64,000 nucleotides of DNA from Pontibacterium granulatum (GTDB lineage: Bacteria > Pseudomonadota > Gammaproteobacteria > Pseudomonadales > Balneatricaceae), in contig NZ_JASBRH010000005.1 in the NCBI RefSeq assembly GCF_029961155.1, forward strand, positions 62,001-126,000, read 5' to 3'. Within the stretch, counting starts at the first letter, position 1; each line of letters begins with the position of its first letter. The notes under the pieces are model-generated. The model did no database searches. It saw only the letters and a list, made by a program, of their open reading frames with translations, and was not told the origin of the DNA. Both the position numbers and the translations under genes were made by a program. Shown here in pieces: positions 8,581 through 17,293 of this stretch.

Positions 8581-9069
8581 GTGATCGAACAACTTCTTGA
8601 AATCGGCCCCTTTGCGTGGCCGTCAATCGGTGCCGCTTTGTTCTGTGGCGGTGTAATTGGCTTGGAGCGCCAGTTGCGTGGTAAGCCTGTGGGCATTCGA
8701 ACGGCTTCAATGATTACACTGGGCACGTATATGTTTTTGGCCACATCGTTTTTGCTCGCAAGCAACCAAATGGACCCGTCTCGCGTGGTGGGACAAGTGA
8801 TTACGGGGATCGGATTTCTTGGTGCTGGAGTGATGCTGGCAAGGGATGGGGCGGTTGTCGGAGTTACATCGGCGGCAACCATCTGGGTGCTGGCTGCGTT
8901 GGGTGTGATGGTTGCCTCCGGTCACCTGATGGTGGCCATCAAACTGTCTTTACTTGTGGTGTTGCTGTTGTGGGGCGTGGACTTCTTGGAACGTCATGTA
9001 ACGAGCTTAGGGCGTGGTGTACATGCCCATGTTAAAAAGAAGATTAACCTCAGTAATGGGGTGGGATGA
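8581..9069 (+). CDS. MgtC/SapB-family membrane protein
   Basis: A membrane protein of 162 residues with four to five hydrophobic helices. The family signature FCGGVIGLERQLRGKPVGIRT is followed by the GIGFLGAG segment. MgtC-like proteins are linked to magnesium limitation and, in some species, to control of the F-ATPase; the role here is not known. The start is GTG at 8581; weak upstream signals leave it uncertain. The stop lies 4 bases before the next gene, so the two are probably co-translated. Confidence 0.85.
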   Translation: MIEQLLEIGPFAWPSIGAALFCGGVIGLERQLRGKPVGIRTASMITLGTYMFLATSFLLASNQMDPSRVVGQVITGIGFLGAGVMLARDGAVVGVTSAATIWVLAALGVMVASGHLMVAIKLSLLVVLLLWGVDFLERHVTSLGRGVHAHVKKKINLSNGVG

Positions 9070-9073
9070 AACT

Positions 9074-9745
9074 ATGTCTGCATTAGCCCATAAACAATTT
9101 ATGACCGGTGATGTCGGCGATGATACGCTTTTTGCCAAAATCGCCGCTGATATCCGTGAGACAGGGTACAGTATTAATCCCTGTGCTTTGCCTCCCCATC
9201 TGGTTCATTCCCTAAGTAGTCATTTAGCGGTGATGGATGAGGAGAAGTTTAATGCTGCTGGTATAGGGCGCGACAACGAACACATGAATAACAGCTTTGT
9301 GCGACGTGACAGTATCTGTTGGATAAATGGAGATGTATCTGCCGGTCGTGAATGGCTTGATTGGACCGGGCGGCTGAAAACCTACATTAACCGCAAGCTT
9401 ATCCTGGGGTTGTTCTCCTTCGAAAGTCACTTCGCACATTATTCGCCGGGCGCATTTTATAAACGTCACGTTGATGCGTTTCGTGGCGAGGCGAATAGAG
9501 TACTGACGATGGTGGTGTACCTAAACCGCGACTGGACGGAAGACGATGGCGGAGAGTTAGTTCTGTACACGAGTGATACGGATCAGGACGGAATAAAAGT
9601 AACACCTGCGATGGGAACAGTGGTTGTTTTCCTCAGCGAAGAGTTTCCGCATGAGGTGTTGCCTTCCTATCGGGATCGTTTTTCGATTGCCGGCTGGTAC
9701 CGTGTGAACACGTCAACGACGGATAGGGTTGATCCTCCTCGTTAA
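9074..9745 (+). CDS. 2-oxoglutarate/Fe(II) oxygenase, prolyl-4-hydroxylase type
   Basis: A protein of 223 residues. The iron triad is H132, D134 (KRHVDAF) and H193 (FPHEV), with the 2-oxoglutarate-binding Arg about ten residues later in RDRFSIAGWYR. This spacing and the HxD...H...R order fit prolyl-4-hydroxylase-like dioxygenases. The ATG at 9074, directly after mgtC, was preferred to an upstream in-frame start inside mgtC. The substrate, a protein or a small molecule, is not indicated. Confidence 0.82.
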   Translation: MSALAHKQFMTGDVGDDTLFAKIAADIRETGYSINPCALPPHLVHSLSSHLAVMDEEKFNAAGIGRDNEHMNNSFVRRDSICWINGDVSAGREWLDWTGRLKTYINRKLILGLFSFESHFAHYSPGAFYKRHVDAFRGEANRVLTMVVYLNRDWTEDDGGELVLYTSDTDQDGIKVTPAMGTVVVFLSEEFPHEVLPSYRDRFSIAGWYRVNTSTTDRVDPPR

Positions 9746-9815
9746 GCTGCTGCAGTTATTTACTAAGCCAGGTTTGCGACGTTAAATCTAATAGGCTCGT
9801 CCTAATACTGACTAT

Positions 9816-10367
9816 TCAAAACGAATTTGGCTTATTCTTGATCCAATCTTTTTGCGAACAGCGGCGAATCTTTGTGATCTCGTCGCTTTCTATACCTAAA
9901 GATTCCAGAAAATCCTGATGTGCCTCTGGCTGGCTGCGCTCGAACTCTACGTGCCACTGCTGCATCTCTACTTCACTCATGCCGGTAGCGGCGAGTATCG
10001 ACACCCATTTGGCTTTATCCATCGTACGACTATGGCGCAGTAGGGATTGCTTGCCCAGTAGCTGTACTACCTTTTGCTGTTGCTGGCGTAGCAGGCTGAT
10101 CTGACTGTTTAGATTTGACAGATGTTGTTCCAGTAGTTCGGTGGGAGCCGTGCTCTGTTCATCAATTAATGCCGCGATCTCTTCCAAGGGCAAGCCCGCT
10201 TCTTTGTACAGGGAGATCTGTTGCATGCGCTGAAGATCCTTGTCGGTGTACATCCGATAATTGGCGTTGCTGCGTGCTGATGGCTTCAACAAACCGATAT
10301 CGTCGTAGTAGATCAGAGTGCTGCGCGACAGGCCGAAGCGTTTCATCAATTGACCGATGGTGTGCAT
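9816..10367 (-). CDS. MerR-family transcriptional regulator
   Basis: A protein of 183 residues. The N-terminal MerR winged helix (TIGQLMKRFGLSRSTLIYYDDIGLLKP, with the YR pair at NYRMY) is followed by a dimerisation coiled coil and a C-terminal region of about 70 residues. No metal-binding Cys cluster is seen, so it more likely responds to a small molecule or redox cue than to a heavy metal. The start was set at MHTIG, the usual family start. It converges with the oxygenase gene; the target is unknown. Confidence 0.85.
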   Translation of the reverse strand: MHTIGQLMKRFGLSRSTLIYYDDIGLLKPSARSNANYRMYTDKDLQRMQQISLYKEAGLPLEEIAALIDEQSTAPTELLEQHLSNLNSQISLLRQQQQKVVQLLGKQSLLRHSRTMDKAKWVSILAATGMSEVEMQQWHVEFERSQPEAHQDFLESLGIESDEITKIRRCSQKDWIKNKPNSF

Positions 10368-10399
10368 GAGTAGGCAAGGCTCCAAACGTTTTTGCAATT

Positions 10400-10443
10400 G
10401 TAGGGTAGCCTTCAGGCTACCGGCAGGCTAAAGCCTGCCCTAC
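10400..10443. repeat. Double-hairpin interspersed repeat (REP-like)
   Basis: Two adjacent palindromes, TAGCC-TTCA-GGCTA and GCAGGC-TAAA-GCCTGC, are framed by GTAGGG and CCCTAC. The same architecture recurs in the array at 22067-22755 and at 35349-35405. Confidence 0.75.
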
Positions 10444-10469
10444 AGAATACGTAACGAATCTTTTATAAA

Positions 10470-10880
10470 TCATAACGGCAAAAGATCAGGCGCCACAGAA
10501 CGAGTTTTGGCCTCGTCTGTTTTCAAAAGCCCCTCACTGTAATGCCGGTGGATCAGGGCTAGTGCGTTATCCACGATATCCGTATTCTGCTCCAGAAACT
10601 GATCAAAGCGAGAGGCTTGGGTATTCGCCTGACGAAGCGCAATCAACCGCACAAAAGCCTCGGTCAGAGTGTAGTGAAACTTATCATCTGCACCGAGACT
10701 GTCAGCATAACGCTGAATACCGTCACAGGTCTTGCGGATTGCTTCAGGTAACGGATTCTGAGTGGCATAGAGCCAGCCCAGACGGATGTGGCCCAGATGA
10801 TCAAAGTGCGTTGGATCGAGGGTGCATGCTTCAAACTGGCTGAGAAAGTTTTGGTCGTTGAGTGTAAAAACGTTCGTCAT
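10470..10880 (-). CDS. Conserved hypothetical protein
   Basis: A soluble protein of 136 residues, helical by composition, with a His-rich segment THFDHLGHIRLGW near residues 23-35 and FHYTLTEAFVRLIA in the middle. I recognise the general look of a widespread uncharacterised proteobacterial protein but no named function. The His cluster could bind metal; that is a guess. It lies alone upstream of a REP-like repeat. Confidence 0.6.
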   Translation of the reverse strand: MTNVFTLNDQNFLSQFEACTLDPTHFDHLGHIRLGWLYATQNPLPEAIRKTCDGIQRYADSLGADDKFHYTLTEAFVRLIALRQANTQASRFDQFLEQNTDIVDNALALIHRHYSEGLLKTDEAKTRSVAPDLLPL

Positions 10881-10953
10881 TGGAACCTCAGGCGGCGCCT
10901 ATTGCAGTGATATCCGCCACCTTAAGGTTTAAGGCTGTAGTAAGGTCAACGCC

Positions 10954-11631
10954 TTAGCCAACAATTTTTTCTTGAAGCTCGGTCAGGGTGCTGACAATTG
11001 CCGTCGGTTCGATGCCCCAGGGATCGAAGATTGCTTCTGGAGAGCGCTGTACCCACGCGGCGCGCATACCGGCAGAGATAGAGCCAATTACGTCAAACGG
11101 GTTACTGGAGATCAGCCAGGCTTCGTTGGCCTTTGCTTCGGATTCGCGCAGGAAGTGGGCGTATGTGCCCGGATTTGGTTTAAAGCTCTTAATGTCGTCT
11201 ACGCTCACCACGCCCTCAAAGAAATGGCTAATTCCTGCCGAATCGAGCAGTGTTTCAACCGCATCGCGGCTGCCGTTGGAAAACGCAAACATACGGCACC
11301 CTGCGTTTTTGAGCGCTGTGAGTCCATTTTCAACATCGCCAAAGGCCGGCAGGGTGCGGTAGACGGCCAGCAGGGCATTCTTCTGTGTATCGTTTAGCTT
11401 GGTTTTGCAAAAGCTGTCGGTGTAGTTCAGGGCGTCGCGGGTTACCACAGCAAACGTGGTGTAGTTCTGCATCAAGCCGCGGCGGAAAGAGTATTCCAGC
11501 TGTTTGTCACGCCAGGTTTGAGAGAAAGTCGTTGCCTGATCGGCATCGCCCAGCATCTCTGTAAGTTTGCCTATAACGCCGTGGGTATCAATCAGTGTGC
11601 CGTAAACATCAAAAGCCAGCGTGGGGGTCAT
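10954..11631 (-). CDS. (S)-2-haloacid dehalogenase-type HAD hydrolase
   Basis: A protein of 225 residues in the HAD superfamily, type II haloacid dehalogenase subfamily. The nucleophile Asp is in FDVYGTLID, motif II Ser is in FSNGS, and motif III Lys is in SFKPNPGTY. In motif IV, where family members have an Asn or Asp pair, SSNPFDV is found. Known members hydrolyse 2-haloalkanoic acids to 2-hydroxy acids; activity on other substrates is possible. It stands apart from any transporter. Confidence 0.82.
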   Translation of the reverse strand: MTPTLAFDVYGTLIDTHGVIGKLTEMLGDADQATTFSQTWRDKQLEYSFRRGLMQNYTTFAVVTRDALNYTDSFCKTKLNDTQKNALLAVYRTLPAFGDVENGLTALKNAGCRMFAFSNGSRDAVETLLDSAGISHFFEGVVSVDDIKSFKPNPGTYAHFLRESEAKANEAWLISSNPFDVIGSISAGMRAAWVQRSPEAIFDPWGIEPTAIVSTLTELQEKIVG

Positions 11632-11750
11632 CTGTTACTCCTCCAGGTCCGCCTGTCATCAAAGAAATTGAATTAACGCTACTTGAAATAATGGTGTGAA
11701 TACAGGGTTGAGCACGCATTCGCGCCGAAAGTAGAGTCCGAGGTGGGAAA

Positions 11751-12095
11751 TCAGTCGAGGGCTTCAATGGAGTCGCGGGGGGCTTCCTGACGGCAGCTGA
11801 GGGAATAATCTCGCACCACTTCAGCGACACGGATGCGGTAGTTTTTAAACAGCTCCAGTTTACCCTGTTGCTGTGCACTGCGGTGTTCGTAGAGATTGCG
11901 CCATGCGGTGATCGCATCTTCATCACGCCAGAAGGAGAGGCTGAGAATTTTTCCTTCCTCATTCAGACTCTGAAAGCGCTCGATAGAGATAAAGCCATCG
12001 CGGCCCTCAAGAAATGTACGAAGGTTTGCGGCGATCTCCATATATTCCTCTTTTCCCTCTGCAGTTGGGTACACTTCAAAGATCACTGCAAACAT
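11751..12095 (-). CDS. Antibiotic biosynthesis monooxygenase (ABM) domain protein
   Basis: A protein of 114 residues with a ferredoxin-like ABM fold: FAVIFEVYPTAEGKEEY, GFISIERFQSLNEEGKILSLSFW and the AWRNLYEHR helix. Such small dimeric proteins act on quinones, haem or aromatic compounds, or have unknown roles. The ATG at 12095 was chosen because TAGGAG lies 6 bases upstream; the open frame extends 33 bases further 5'. Nothing around it names a substrate. Confidence 0.8.
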   Translation of the reverse strand: MFAVIFEVYPTAEGKEEYMEIAANLRTFLEGRDGFISIERFQSLNEEGKILSLSFWRDEDAITAWRNLYEHRSAQQQGKLELFKNYRIRVAEVVRDYSLSCRQEAPRDSIEALD

Positions 12096-12296
12096 AACGT
12101 CTCCTAAATTTCCAAGAATCAAATTCAAACAAACTAGAAGAAACTATAGTCCAGAATCGGTGGTGTGAATAATGAATCATTGAGAACAGAATGTTCTCTG
12201 GTAGGTATATGAATTAAAAGCCCGAAAAAGGAGACAGCGCTATCTGGTTTTCCAAACAAGGCTGCCCCCTTTGGGAACAAGGATTGAAACGGCGTG

Positions 12297-13430
12297 TTAT
12301 TTGTTAAGCACGTTGTTTAGCGCTGATTCCAGTTGAGCGACAGTGCCTTCAACGTCTGCCAGCTTGTCCAGACCGAACAGGCCGAGGCGGAATGTTCGGA
12401 AACCTTCAGGTTCGTCACATTGCAGTGGTACACCGGCCGCAATCTGCAGACCTTCAGCCGCAAATTTCTTACCATTCTGGATCTCCGTATCACCGGTGTA
12501 GCTCACCACTACGCCTGGTGCCTGGAAACCTTCTGCGGCAACACTCTTGATGCCTTTTTCAGCCAGCAGGGCGCGTACACGATCACCGAGTTCCTGCTGC
12601 GCATCGCGTATGTTGTCGAAGCCAACCGCTTCGGTCTCTTTCATAACGTCACGGAAGCGGGTCAGTGAGTCGGTGGGCATTGTCGCGTGGTAGGCGTGTG
12701 CGCCGGATTCGTAAGTCTCCATGATCTGCAGCCACTTTTTCAGGTCGCAGGCGAAGCTGGAGCTGGTGGTGTCGTCGATCATCTGACGTACGGTCTCGTT
12801 CATCATCACCAGACCACAGCAGGGAGAACCGCTCCAGCCTTTCTGTGGTGCACTGATCAGGACATCTACGCCGCAGGCTTCCATGTCTACCCAGATGGTA
12901 CCGGATGCGATGCAATCCAAAACAAAAATACCACCGACTTCGTGAACCGCGTCGGCAACCGCGCGAATGTAATCATCCGGCAGGATCATGCCGGATGCGG
13001 TTTCTACGTGCGGTGCAAATACCATGTCCGGCCGCGCAGCTTTTATCGCCGATACCACTTCTTCAACAGGTGCTGGCGCAAAAGGGGCGGTGGCATCGTC
13101 GGAGGTCTGGCGTGCTTTCAGCACGATCTCTTCGGACGGAATACGGCCCATCTCGAAGATTTGGCTCCAGCGGAAGCTGAACCATCCGTTACGGATCACC
13201 ATGCACTTGCGGTTGGTCGCAAACTGGCGTGCGACCGCTTCCATGGCAAAGGTACCGCTACCCGGCACAACAGCAACGGAACGTGCGTTGTAAACCTGTT
13301 TCAGGGTCGCGGAGATGTCATTCATCACCCCCTGAAAGGATTTGGACATGTGGTTAAGGGAGCGGTCGGTGTAAACCACGGAATATTCGAGTAAACCCTC
13401 AGGGTCCACATGCGGCAGTAAACCTGGCAT
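12297..13430 (-). CDS. Class V aminotransferase, alanine/serine-glyoxylate type (copy 1)
   Basis: A PLP enzyme of 377 residues. PGSGTFAMEA forms the cofactor phosphate region, FVLDCIAS holds the ring-pairing Asp and SAPQKGWSG the Schiff-base Lys. The family includes alanine-, serine- and aspartate-glyoxylate or -pyruvate aminotransferases. A close paralogue lies at 26476-27603 with the same length and active-site motifs. GGAGG precedes the ATG. Unlike copy 2 it is not embedded in the one-carbon cluster. Exact amino donor and acceptor cannot be told from sequence. Confidence 0.85.
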   Translation of the reverse strand: MPGLLPHVDPEGLLEYSVVYTDRSLNHMSKSFQGVMNDISATLKQVYNARSVAVVPGSGTFAMEAVARQFATNRKCMVIRNGWFSFRWSQIFEMGRIPSEEIVLKARQTSDDATAPFAPAPVEEVVSAIKAARPDMVFAPHVETASGMILPDDYIRAVADAVHEVGGIFVLDCIASGTIWVDMEACGVDVLISAPQKGWSGSPCCGLVMMNETVRQMIDDTTSSSFACDLKKWLQIMETYESGAHAYHATMPTDSLTRFRDVMKETEAVGFDNIRDAQQELGDRVRALLAEKGIKSVAAEGFQAPGVVVSYTGDTEIQNGKKFAAEGLQIAAGVPLQCDEPEGFRTFRLGLFGLDKLADVEGTVAQLESALNNVLNK

Positions 13431-13486
13431 GGGTAGTCCTCCGAAATATTATTTTTGTTTTACGGCGTGATGCGATGTGCAGTCGC

Positions 13487-14185
13487 TCAGCAGCCGTTTA
13501 GCAAATGCTGAATAAAGCATCGACGCAGCCACCAATCGCTCGCGCGAAGGATGTGATTGATGGCTTCGGCTTCGCGTTGAGTGCCATATTCAGCCTTGGG
13601 TGGGGCGGTGTGAATACGTGGCAGCAAACGGGTTAGCTGCGTACGGCATACAGCGTGGTATTCGCCATAGCCGGTCAGGTCAGGACGATCGTGTGTGTCT
13701 GCAGCAGCACTGCAGAGCGCGTCGTTCATCGGGAATATTGGCAGTTGCGGACAGAGGTAGAAGAGTAACCAGCTGGCAGCTTCTTCCTGGTAACCCGATC
13801 CAAATACCGTGCCCGCGCAACGATCGACGAGTGTCACGGCGAGGCGATGACGCTCGTCGTGGGACATATGCTCAAATTCGTCCCAAATCGGTTGCAGTTC
13901 GGTACGTACAAACGCATCCAGGTCAGAAGCCATACGTGTGCGATCAACGCCAGTGGTGGGCAGATCGGCCGCCTGCCAGAGGATATTGATGTAGGTTTTG
14001 TCGACCAGCGTGCGGCCCGCGTTCAGCCAGTCAAATCGCGATGCGTGTTCCAGACTGCCATACATGATCGTAAGCAGGCCGTTTTGACTGCTGCGAGCGT
14101 CATGACCGCTGCCGACCAGGGTGCTTGGTGTGGTCCAGAAAGTGGCGTCGGTGCAGTAGGTTTCAATCTCGATTCGGGTGTTCAT
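13487..14185 (-). CDS. Hypothetical protein
   Basis: A soluble protein of 232 residues, mixed alpha and beta, with no signal or membrane segment. I do not recognise a family. A Trp- and Cys-rich tail (ASDWWLRRCFIQ) and the segment PIFPMNDALCSAAADTH are notable. It lies 56 bases upstream of aminotransferase copy 1 on the same strand and may share its transcript. Confidence 0.55.
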   Translation of the reverse strand: MNTRIEIETYCTDATFWTTPSTLVGSGHDARSSQNGLLTIMYGSLEHASRFDWLNAGRTLVDKTYINILWQAADLPTTGVDRTRMASDLDAFVRTELQPIWDEFEHMSHDERHRLAVTLVDRCAGTVFGSGYQEEAASWLLFYLCPQLPIFPMNDALCSAAADTHDRPDLTGYGEYHAVCRTQLTRLLPRIHTAPPKAEYGTQREAEAINHILRASDWWLRRCFIQHLLNGC

Positions 14186-14430
14186 TGTGCCTTTACCTTC
14201 AGCAATAAAGTCTGCTTTTACGGATTAGAACACTATAGGAATGCTCTCCTTTAGCTCAAAGCACCAATGCCTTGGGGAGAGTAGGGCCAGAATGTATAGA
14301 CACATCGTATAAGAATTAACCAGGCATCTACTCATATATACGTTATTTATTAGTCACTTAGGCTTTATATGTCTATAGGTTATAAATAATGATTTTTTTA
14401 TTCGTTTACAGTCCTTAAAGAATAACTATA

Positions 14431-14496
14431 CTGGCTCCAATAGAAACTAATAACTGGCCCCATTCGAACCGATAAAGGTTCGACACTGGCCCCAAC
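14431..14496 (+). promoter_or_regulatory. Three CTGG direct repeats, candidate MocR-type operator
   Basis: CTGGCTCCAAT (14431), CTGGCCCCATT (14454) and CTGGCCCCAAC (14486) are direct repeats spaced 23 and 32 bases, ending 18 bases before the small gene at 14515. They match the repeats at 723-775 in form and strand. The rest of the 14186-14514 gap is AT-rich with no gene. Confidence 0.45.
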
Positions 14497-14514
14497 CTTC
14501 AAGTGAGGCGGATT

Positions 14515-14682
14515 ATGTTGGCACAAGCTGCGGTTCAACCATCGGTAACTGTTCGTTCCCCTGCACAGGCTGTTAAGGCGTGCGCACCAGTGAAGCAGGC
14601 TAAACCGATGATGCGCGAAGTTGCCAAGGCTCCTGTTAAGGAAGAGCAGCCTCGCTACGATTTCGTTGGTATCGCTGGCTAA
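14515..14682 (+). CDS. Small Ala/Pro-rich protein of 55 residues
   Basis: An open frame of 55 residues starting MLAQAAVQPS and ending RYDFVGIAG, rich in Ala, Val, Pro and Lys, without membrane segment. Support for its reality: GAGGCG 7 bases before the ATG, the operator-like repeats directly upstream, and two hairpins directly downstream, the second a clear terminator. No family recognised. Confidence 0.55.
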   Translation: MLAQAAVQPSVTVRSPAQAVKACAPVKQAKPMMREVAKAPVKEEQPRYDFVGIAG

Positions 14683-14693
14683 GCGATACGCGA

Positions 14694-14771
14694 TCAGCGG
14701 TTTGAAGTTCCCCTTTAACCGCTGAACTTTGCAATAAAAAAGCCCCGGTTCTGAAGAAACGGGGCTTTTTT
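14694..14771. terminator. Two hairpins; the second a bidirectional terminator
   Basis: TCAGCGGTT (14694) pairs with AACCGCTGA (14717). Then AAAAAAGCCCCG (14736) pairs with CGGGGCTTTTTT (14760). The A- and T-tracts on both sides fit a terminator for the 55-residue gene on one strand and the usp gene on the other. Confidence 0.85.
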
Positions 14772-14791
14772 GTGTGCGTTAGAACAAGAGA

Positions 14792-15292
14792 TTACTCGTC
14801 CTCTTTCTCCGGCAGCGGCACGATCAACACGGGGATGCGAGAACGGTTCAGGACGTTCTTCGCAACACTGCCCAGGAAGGTGTGCATGATGCCTTTCTCG
14901 TGAGTACCCATCACGATCATATCCGCGCCAATGTCTTTGGAGTAGTTGATGATCGTTTCTGCAGGGTAGGCTTCAACAATTTTAATCGACTTGATCTGCT
15001 CACGTACGGCCGCGTCATCTTTGTGAATTTCACTCCAGAAGCGTTCCTGGCGTTGTTTCATCTTGTCTTCAGCGTGATGAACTCGCTCTTTCAGAATGTC
15101 GTGACGGCTCTTGGAATCCATCACATAGGTCTGGAAGGTGATCTTTGCATCGGTAGAGAGTTTCTCAACAACGTGCAGGATGTGGATCTCAGCACCGGTC
15201 TTCTTGGCCAGGTAGGTAGCCTGTTCAAACGCCGCAGTGGAGCCTTTGGACAGATCTGTGCTGTAAAGGATTTTGCGCATTTCAGGTAGCAT
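14792..15292 (-). CDS. UspA-family universal stress protein, TRAP-associated
   Basis: A protein of 166 residues with one Usp domain. The ATP-binding signature near the C-terminus is retained as GTHEKG...LGSVAKNV. It is the last gene of the TRAP operon, 69 bases after dctM. The layout matches Halomonas TeaABCD, where the Usp protein TeaD binds ATP and modulates the TRAP transporter. By analogy this protein may tune uptake. The start at MLPEMRK was kept because GGGAAC lies upstream; MRKILY at 15280 is an alternative. Confidence 0.87.
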   Translation of the reverse strand: MLPEMRKILYSTDLSKGSTAAFEQATYLAKKTGAEIHILHVVEKLSTDAKITFQTYVMDSKSRHDILKERVHHAEDKMKQRQERFWSEIHKDDAAVREQIKSIKIVEAYPAETIINYSKDIGADMIVMGTHEKGIMHTFLGSVAKNVLNRSRIPVLIVPLPEKEDE

Positions 15293-15321
15293 AATCGTAG
15301 TTCCCGTTACAAAAGCTTAAG

Positions 15322-15345
15322 CAGCCGACCCGGATGGGTCGGCTG
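15322..15345 (-). other. Intercistronic hairpin between dctM and usp
   Basis: A perfect 10-bp stem (CAGCCGACCC with GGGTCGGCTG) around a 4-base loop, without a T-tract. It probably stabilises or segments the TRAP mRNA rather than fully terminating it. Confidence 0.6.
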
Positions 15346-15361
15346 AACCGGATCAGGCTGG

Positions 15362-16705
15362 CTAGTAGCCAAGAAGCCTAGGCAGGAAGAGCGCGATCTC
15401 CGGGATGAACGCGATGATAAACACGGCCACAGTCGACATAGCGGCAAATGGCAGGGCTTTAACAGTAACTTCTTCCAATGATATGTTCGAAATACCGGAG
15501 GCTACGAACAGGTTCTCGCCCAGTGGTGGGGTAGAGAAGCCGATGGACAAGCTACATACCATCACGATACCAAAGTGGATCGGATCGATACCCAGGTTAT
15601 AGGTAACCGGCAGCAGTACCGGGGTCAGGATCATGATTGCCGCCAGTGTCTCCATAAACATGCCTACGAACAGCAGGAAGGCGATAATCAGGAACCAGAT
15701 CATGTACAGGTTGTCGGTCAGGCTCAGCATGGACTCGGCAACGATAGCCGGGATCTGATTCTCTACCAGCAGACGACCAAATACGGTAGCGGTGAAGAGG
15801 ATCAGCAGTACACGACCAGATAACCAGGTGGTGGTTTCCAGCGAGCGGAACAGATCTTTCCAGGTCAGTTCTTTATGGATGAAAGTACCAACAAACAGGG
15901 TGTAGAAGATCGCAACGATCGCGGATTCGGTTGGTGTAAAGAAGCCGGAGTAGATACCACCCAGGATTACCAGAGGCGCCATGATGGACCAGAAACCGGT
16001 CTTAAACGCGTCCATGATGTTTGCGAAATCCCAGCCACCTTCGGTGCCCTTGTAGCCCAGGCGTTTACAGCGAATGTAGTTGAGCAACAACAGGGCGCAA
16101 GAGATAACGACGCCCGGCAGGAAGCCTGCAACGAACAGCTTGGTGATCGATACACTCTGGAATTCACCGTGCGCAGCGATCGCTTCTGGTGGCACGGTCA
16201 GACCGATTGCAGAGATACCGAAGATTACCATCGGGATAGAGGGTGGAATTACGATACCCAGGCCACCGGAAGAGGCTGTTACAGCAGAGGCGTAACCTTT
16301 GTCGTAACCACGGTTAACCATCGCCGGGATCATCAGCATACCTACCGCTGCAGTGGTTGCAGGGCCGGAACCGGAGATTGCACCGAAGAACATACATGCC
16401 AGTACGGCTGCTGCGGAGATGCCACCGGTTACCGGACCGGCAAAACTCTCAGCGAGGTGTACCAGGCGTTTCGATATACCCGCCGCTTCCATCAAGGCAC
16501 CGGCCAGGATGAAGGAGGGTAGCGCCATCAGTGGGAACGAGCCCACAGAGGTAAATGCAATTTGTACGAACTTAATTGGGTTCTGATCGAGATACAGAAA
16601 CGATGACAGTGCCGCCACACCGAGTGCAACCGTCACCGGGGCGCCCATCACCAGTAGGACCAAAAAGGACCCAAACAATATCATTACTATGGAAGATTCA
16701 GCCAT
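15362..16705 (-). CDS. dctM: TRAP transporter large permease, DctM type
   Basis: A membrane protein of 447 residues with about twelve hydrophobic helices, including the GAISGSGPATTAAVG re-entrant segment and GGLGIVIPPSIPMVIFG, characteristic of DctM. It drives sodium-coupled uptake of the ligand handed over by the binding protein. It begins 12 bases after dctQ ends, with GGAG upstream. Substrate is not indicated; TRAP systems of this family carry carboxylates, ectoines or sulfonates. Confidence 0.93.
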   Translation of the reverse strand: MAESSIVMILFGSFLVLLVMGAPVTVALGVAALSSFLYLDQNPIKFVQIAFTSVGSFPLMALPSFILAGALMEAAGISKRLVHLAESFAGPVTGGISAAAVLACMFFGAISGSGPATTAAVGMLMIPAMVNRGYDKGYASAVTASSGGLGIVIPPSIPMVIFGISAIGLTVPPEAIAAHGEFQSVSITKLFVAGFLPGVVISCALLLLNYIRCKRLGYKGTEGGWDFANIMDAFKTGFWSIMAPLVILGGIYSGFFTPTESAIVAIFYTLFVGTFIHKELTWKDLFRSLETTTWLSGRVLLILFTATVFGRLLVENQIPAIVAESMLSLTDNLYMIWFLIIAFLLFVGMFMETLAAIMILTPVLLPVTYNLGIDPIHFGIVMVCSLSIGFSTPPLGENLFVASGISNISLEEVTVKALPFAAMSTVAVFIIAFIPEIALFLPRLLGY

Positions 16706-16717
16706 GTCCTGCTCCGA

Positions 16718-17275
16718 TTATGCGGCTTTGTTATTGTTGTTTTCGTCGATATCGTGTTCGAAGATCTCATCAAGTTCCTGAGAGTCCGGGTCACGGATAT
16801 CAATGCCTTTAACCAGCTTGTAGTAGTTCACCTGAATGATGCGCAGTGTCATCAGTGCGAAAGCGATTGGCAGAATCATGTAGATGTACTTCATCGGTAC
16901 ACCCAGAGTCTGAGACTTCCAGAACAGGTTCATACGGTTAAAGACGAAATCGTATGCCAGGTAGACGAAGTAACAGTTGAAGCCGATCCAGATCAGATCG
17001 GAAATTACTTCCAGAATTGGTGGCATCCAGGATGGCATCATTTTGTACTGGAAGGTAACGCGGTTATGGGCTGCGAGCTTGGCGGCGTAGCTGGCGCCAA
17101 AGAACACAAACCATACAAACATATATACAGAAAGCTCTTCACTCCAGGAGAAGGAGTAGCCGAACAGCTGGCGTGACACAATCTGTGCGAACAGCAGTGT
17201 CACAAACATGGCCAGCAATGTACGACAGATGTAGCTTTCAATATTATCAAGGAATTTAAAGATCTTACTGCCCAT
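16718..17275 (-). CDS. dctQ: TRAP transporter small permease, DctQ type
   Basis: A membrane protein of 185 residues with four hydrophobic helices and the FSWSEELSVYMFVWFVFFGA segment typical of DctQ. The tail is acidic and Asn-rich. GGAGG lies just before the ATG at 17275, which was preferred to an upstream in-frame start. It pairs with DctM in the membrane. Confidence 0.9.
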   Translation of the reverse strand: MGSKIFKFLDNIESYICRTLLAMFVTLLFAQIVSRQLFGYSFSWSEELSVYMFVWFVFFGASYAAKLAAHNRVTFQYKMMPSWMPPILEVISDLIWIGFNCYFVYLAYDFVFNRMNLFWKSQTLGVPMKYIYMILPIAFALMTLRIIQVNYYKLVKGIDIRDPDSQELDEIFEHDIDENNNNKAA

Positions 17276-17293
17276 GTTGAGGCCTCCGGTAAA

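Noticed and set aside
8336-8710. Minus-strand open frame of 124 codons across the mgtC start
   Set aside because: No domain, no ribosome site, and it overlaps the conserved MgtC N-terminus.
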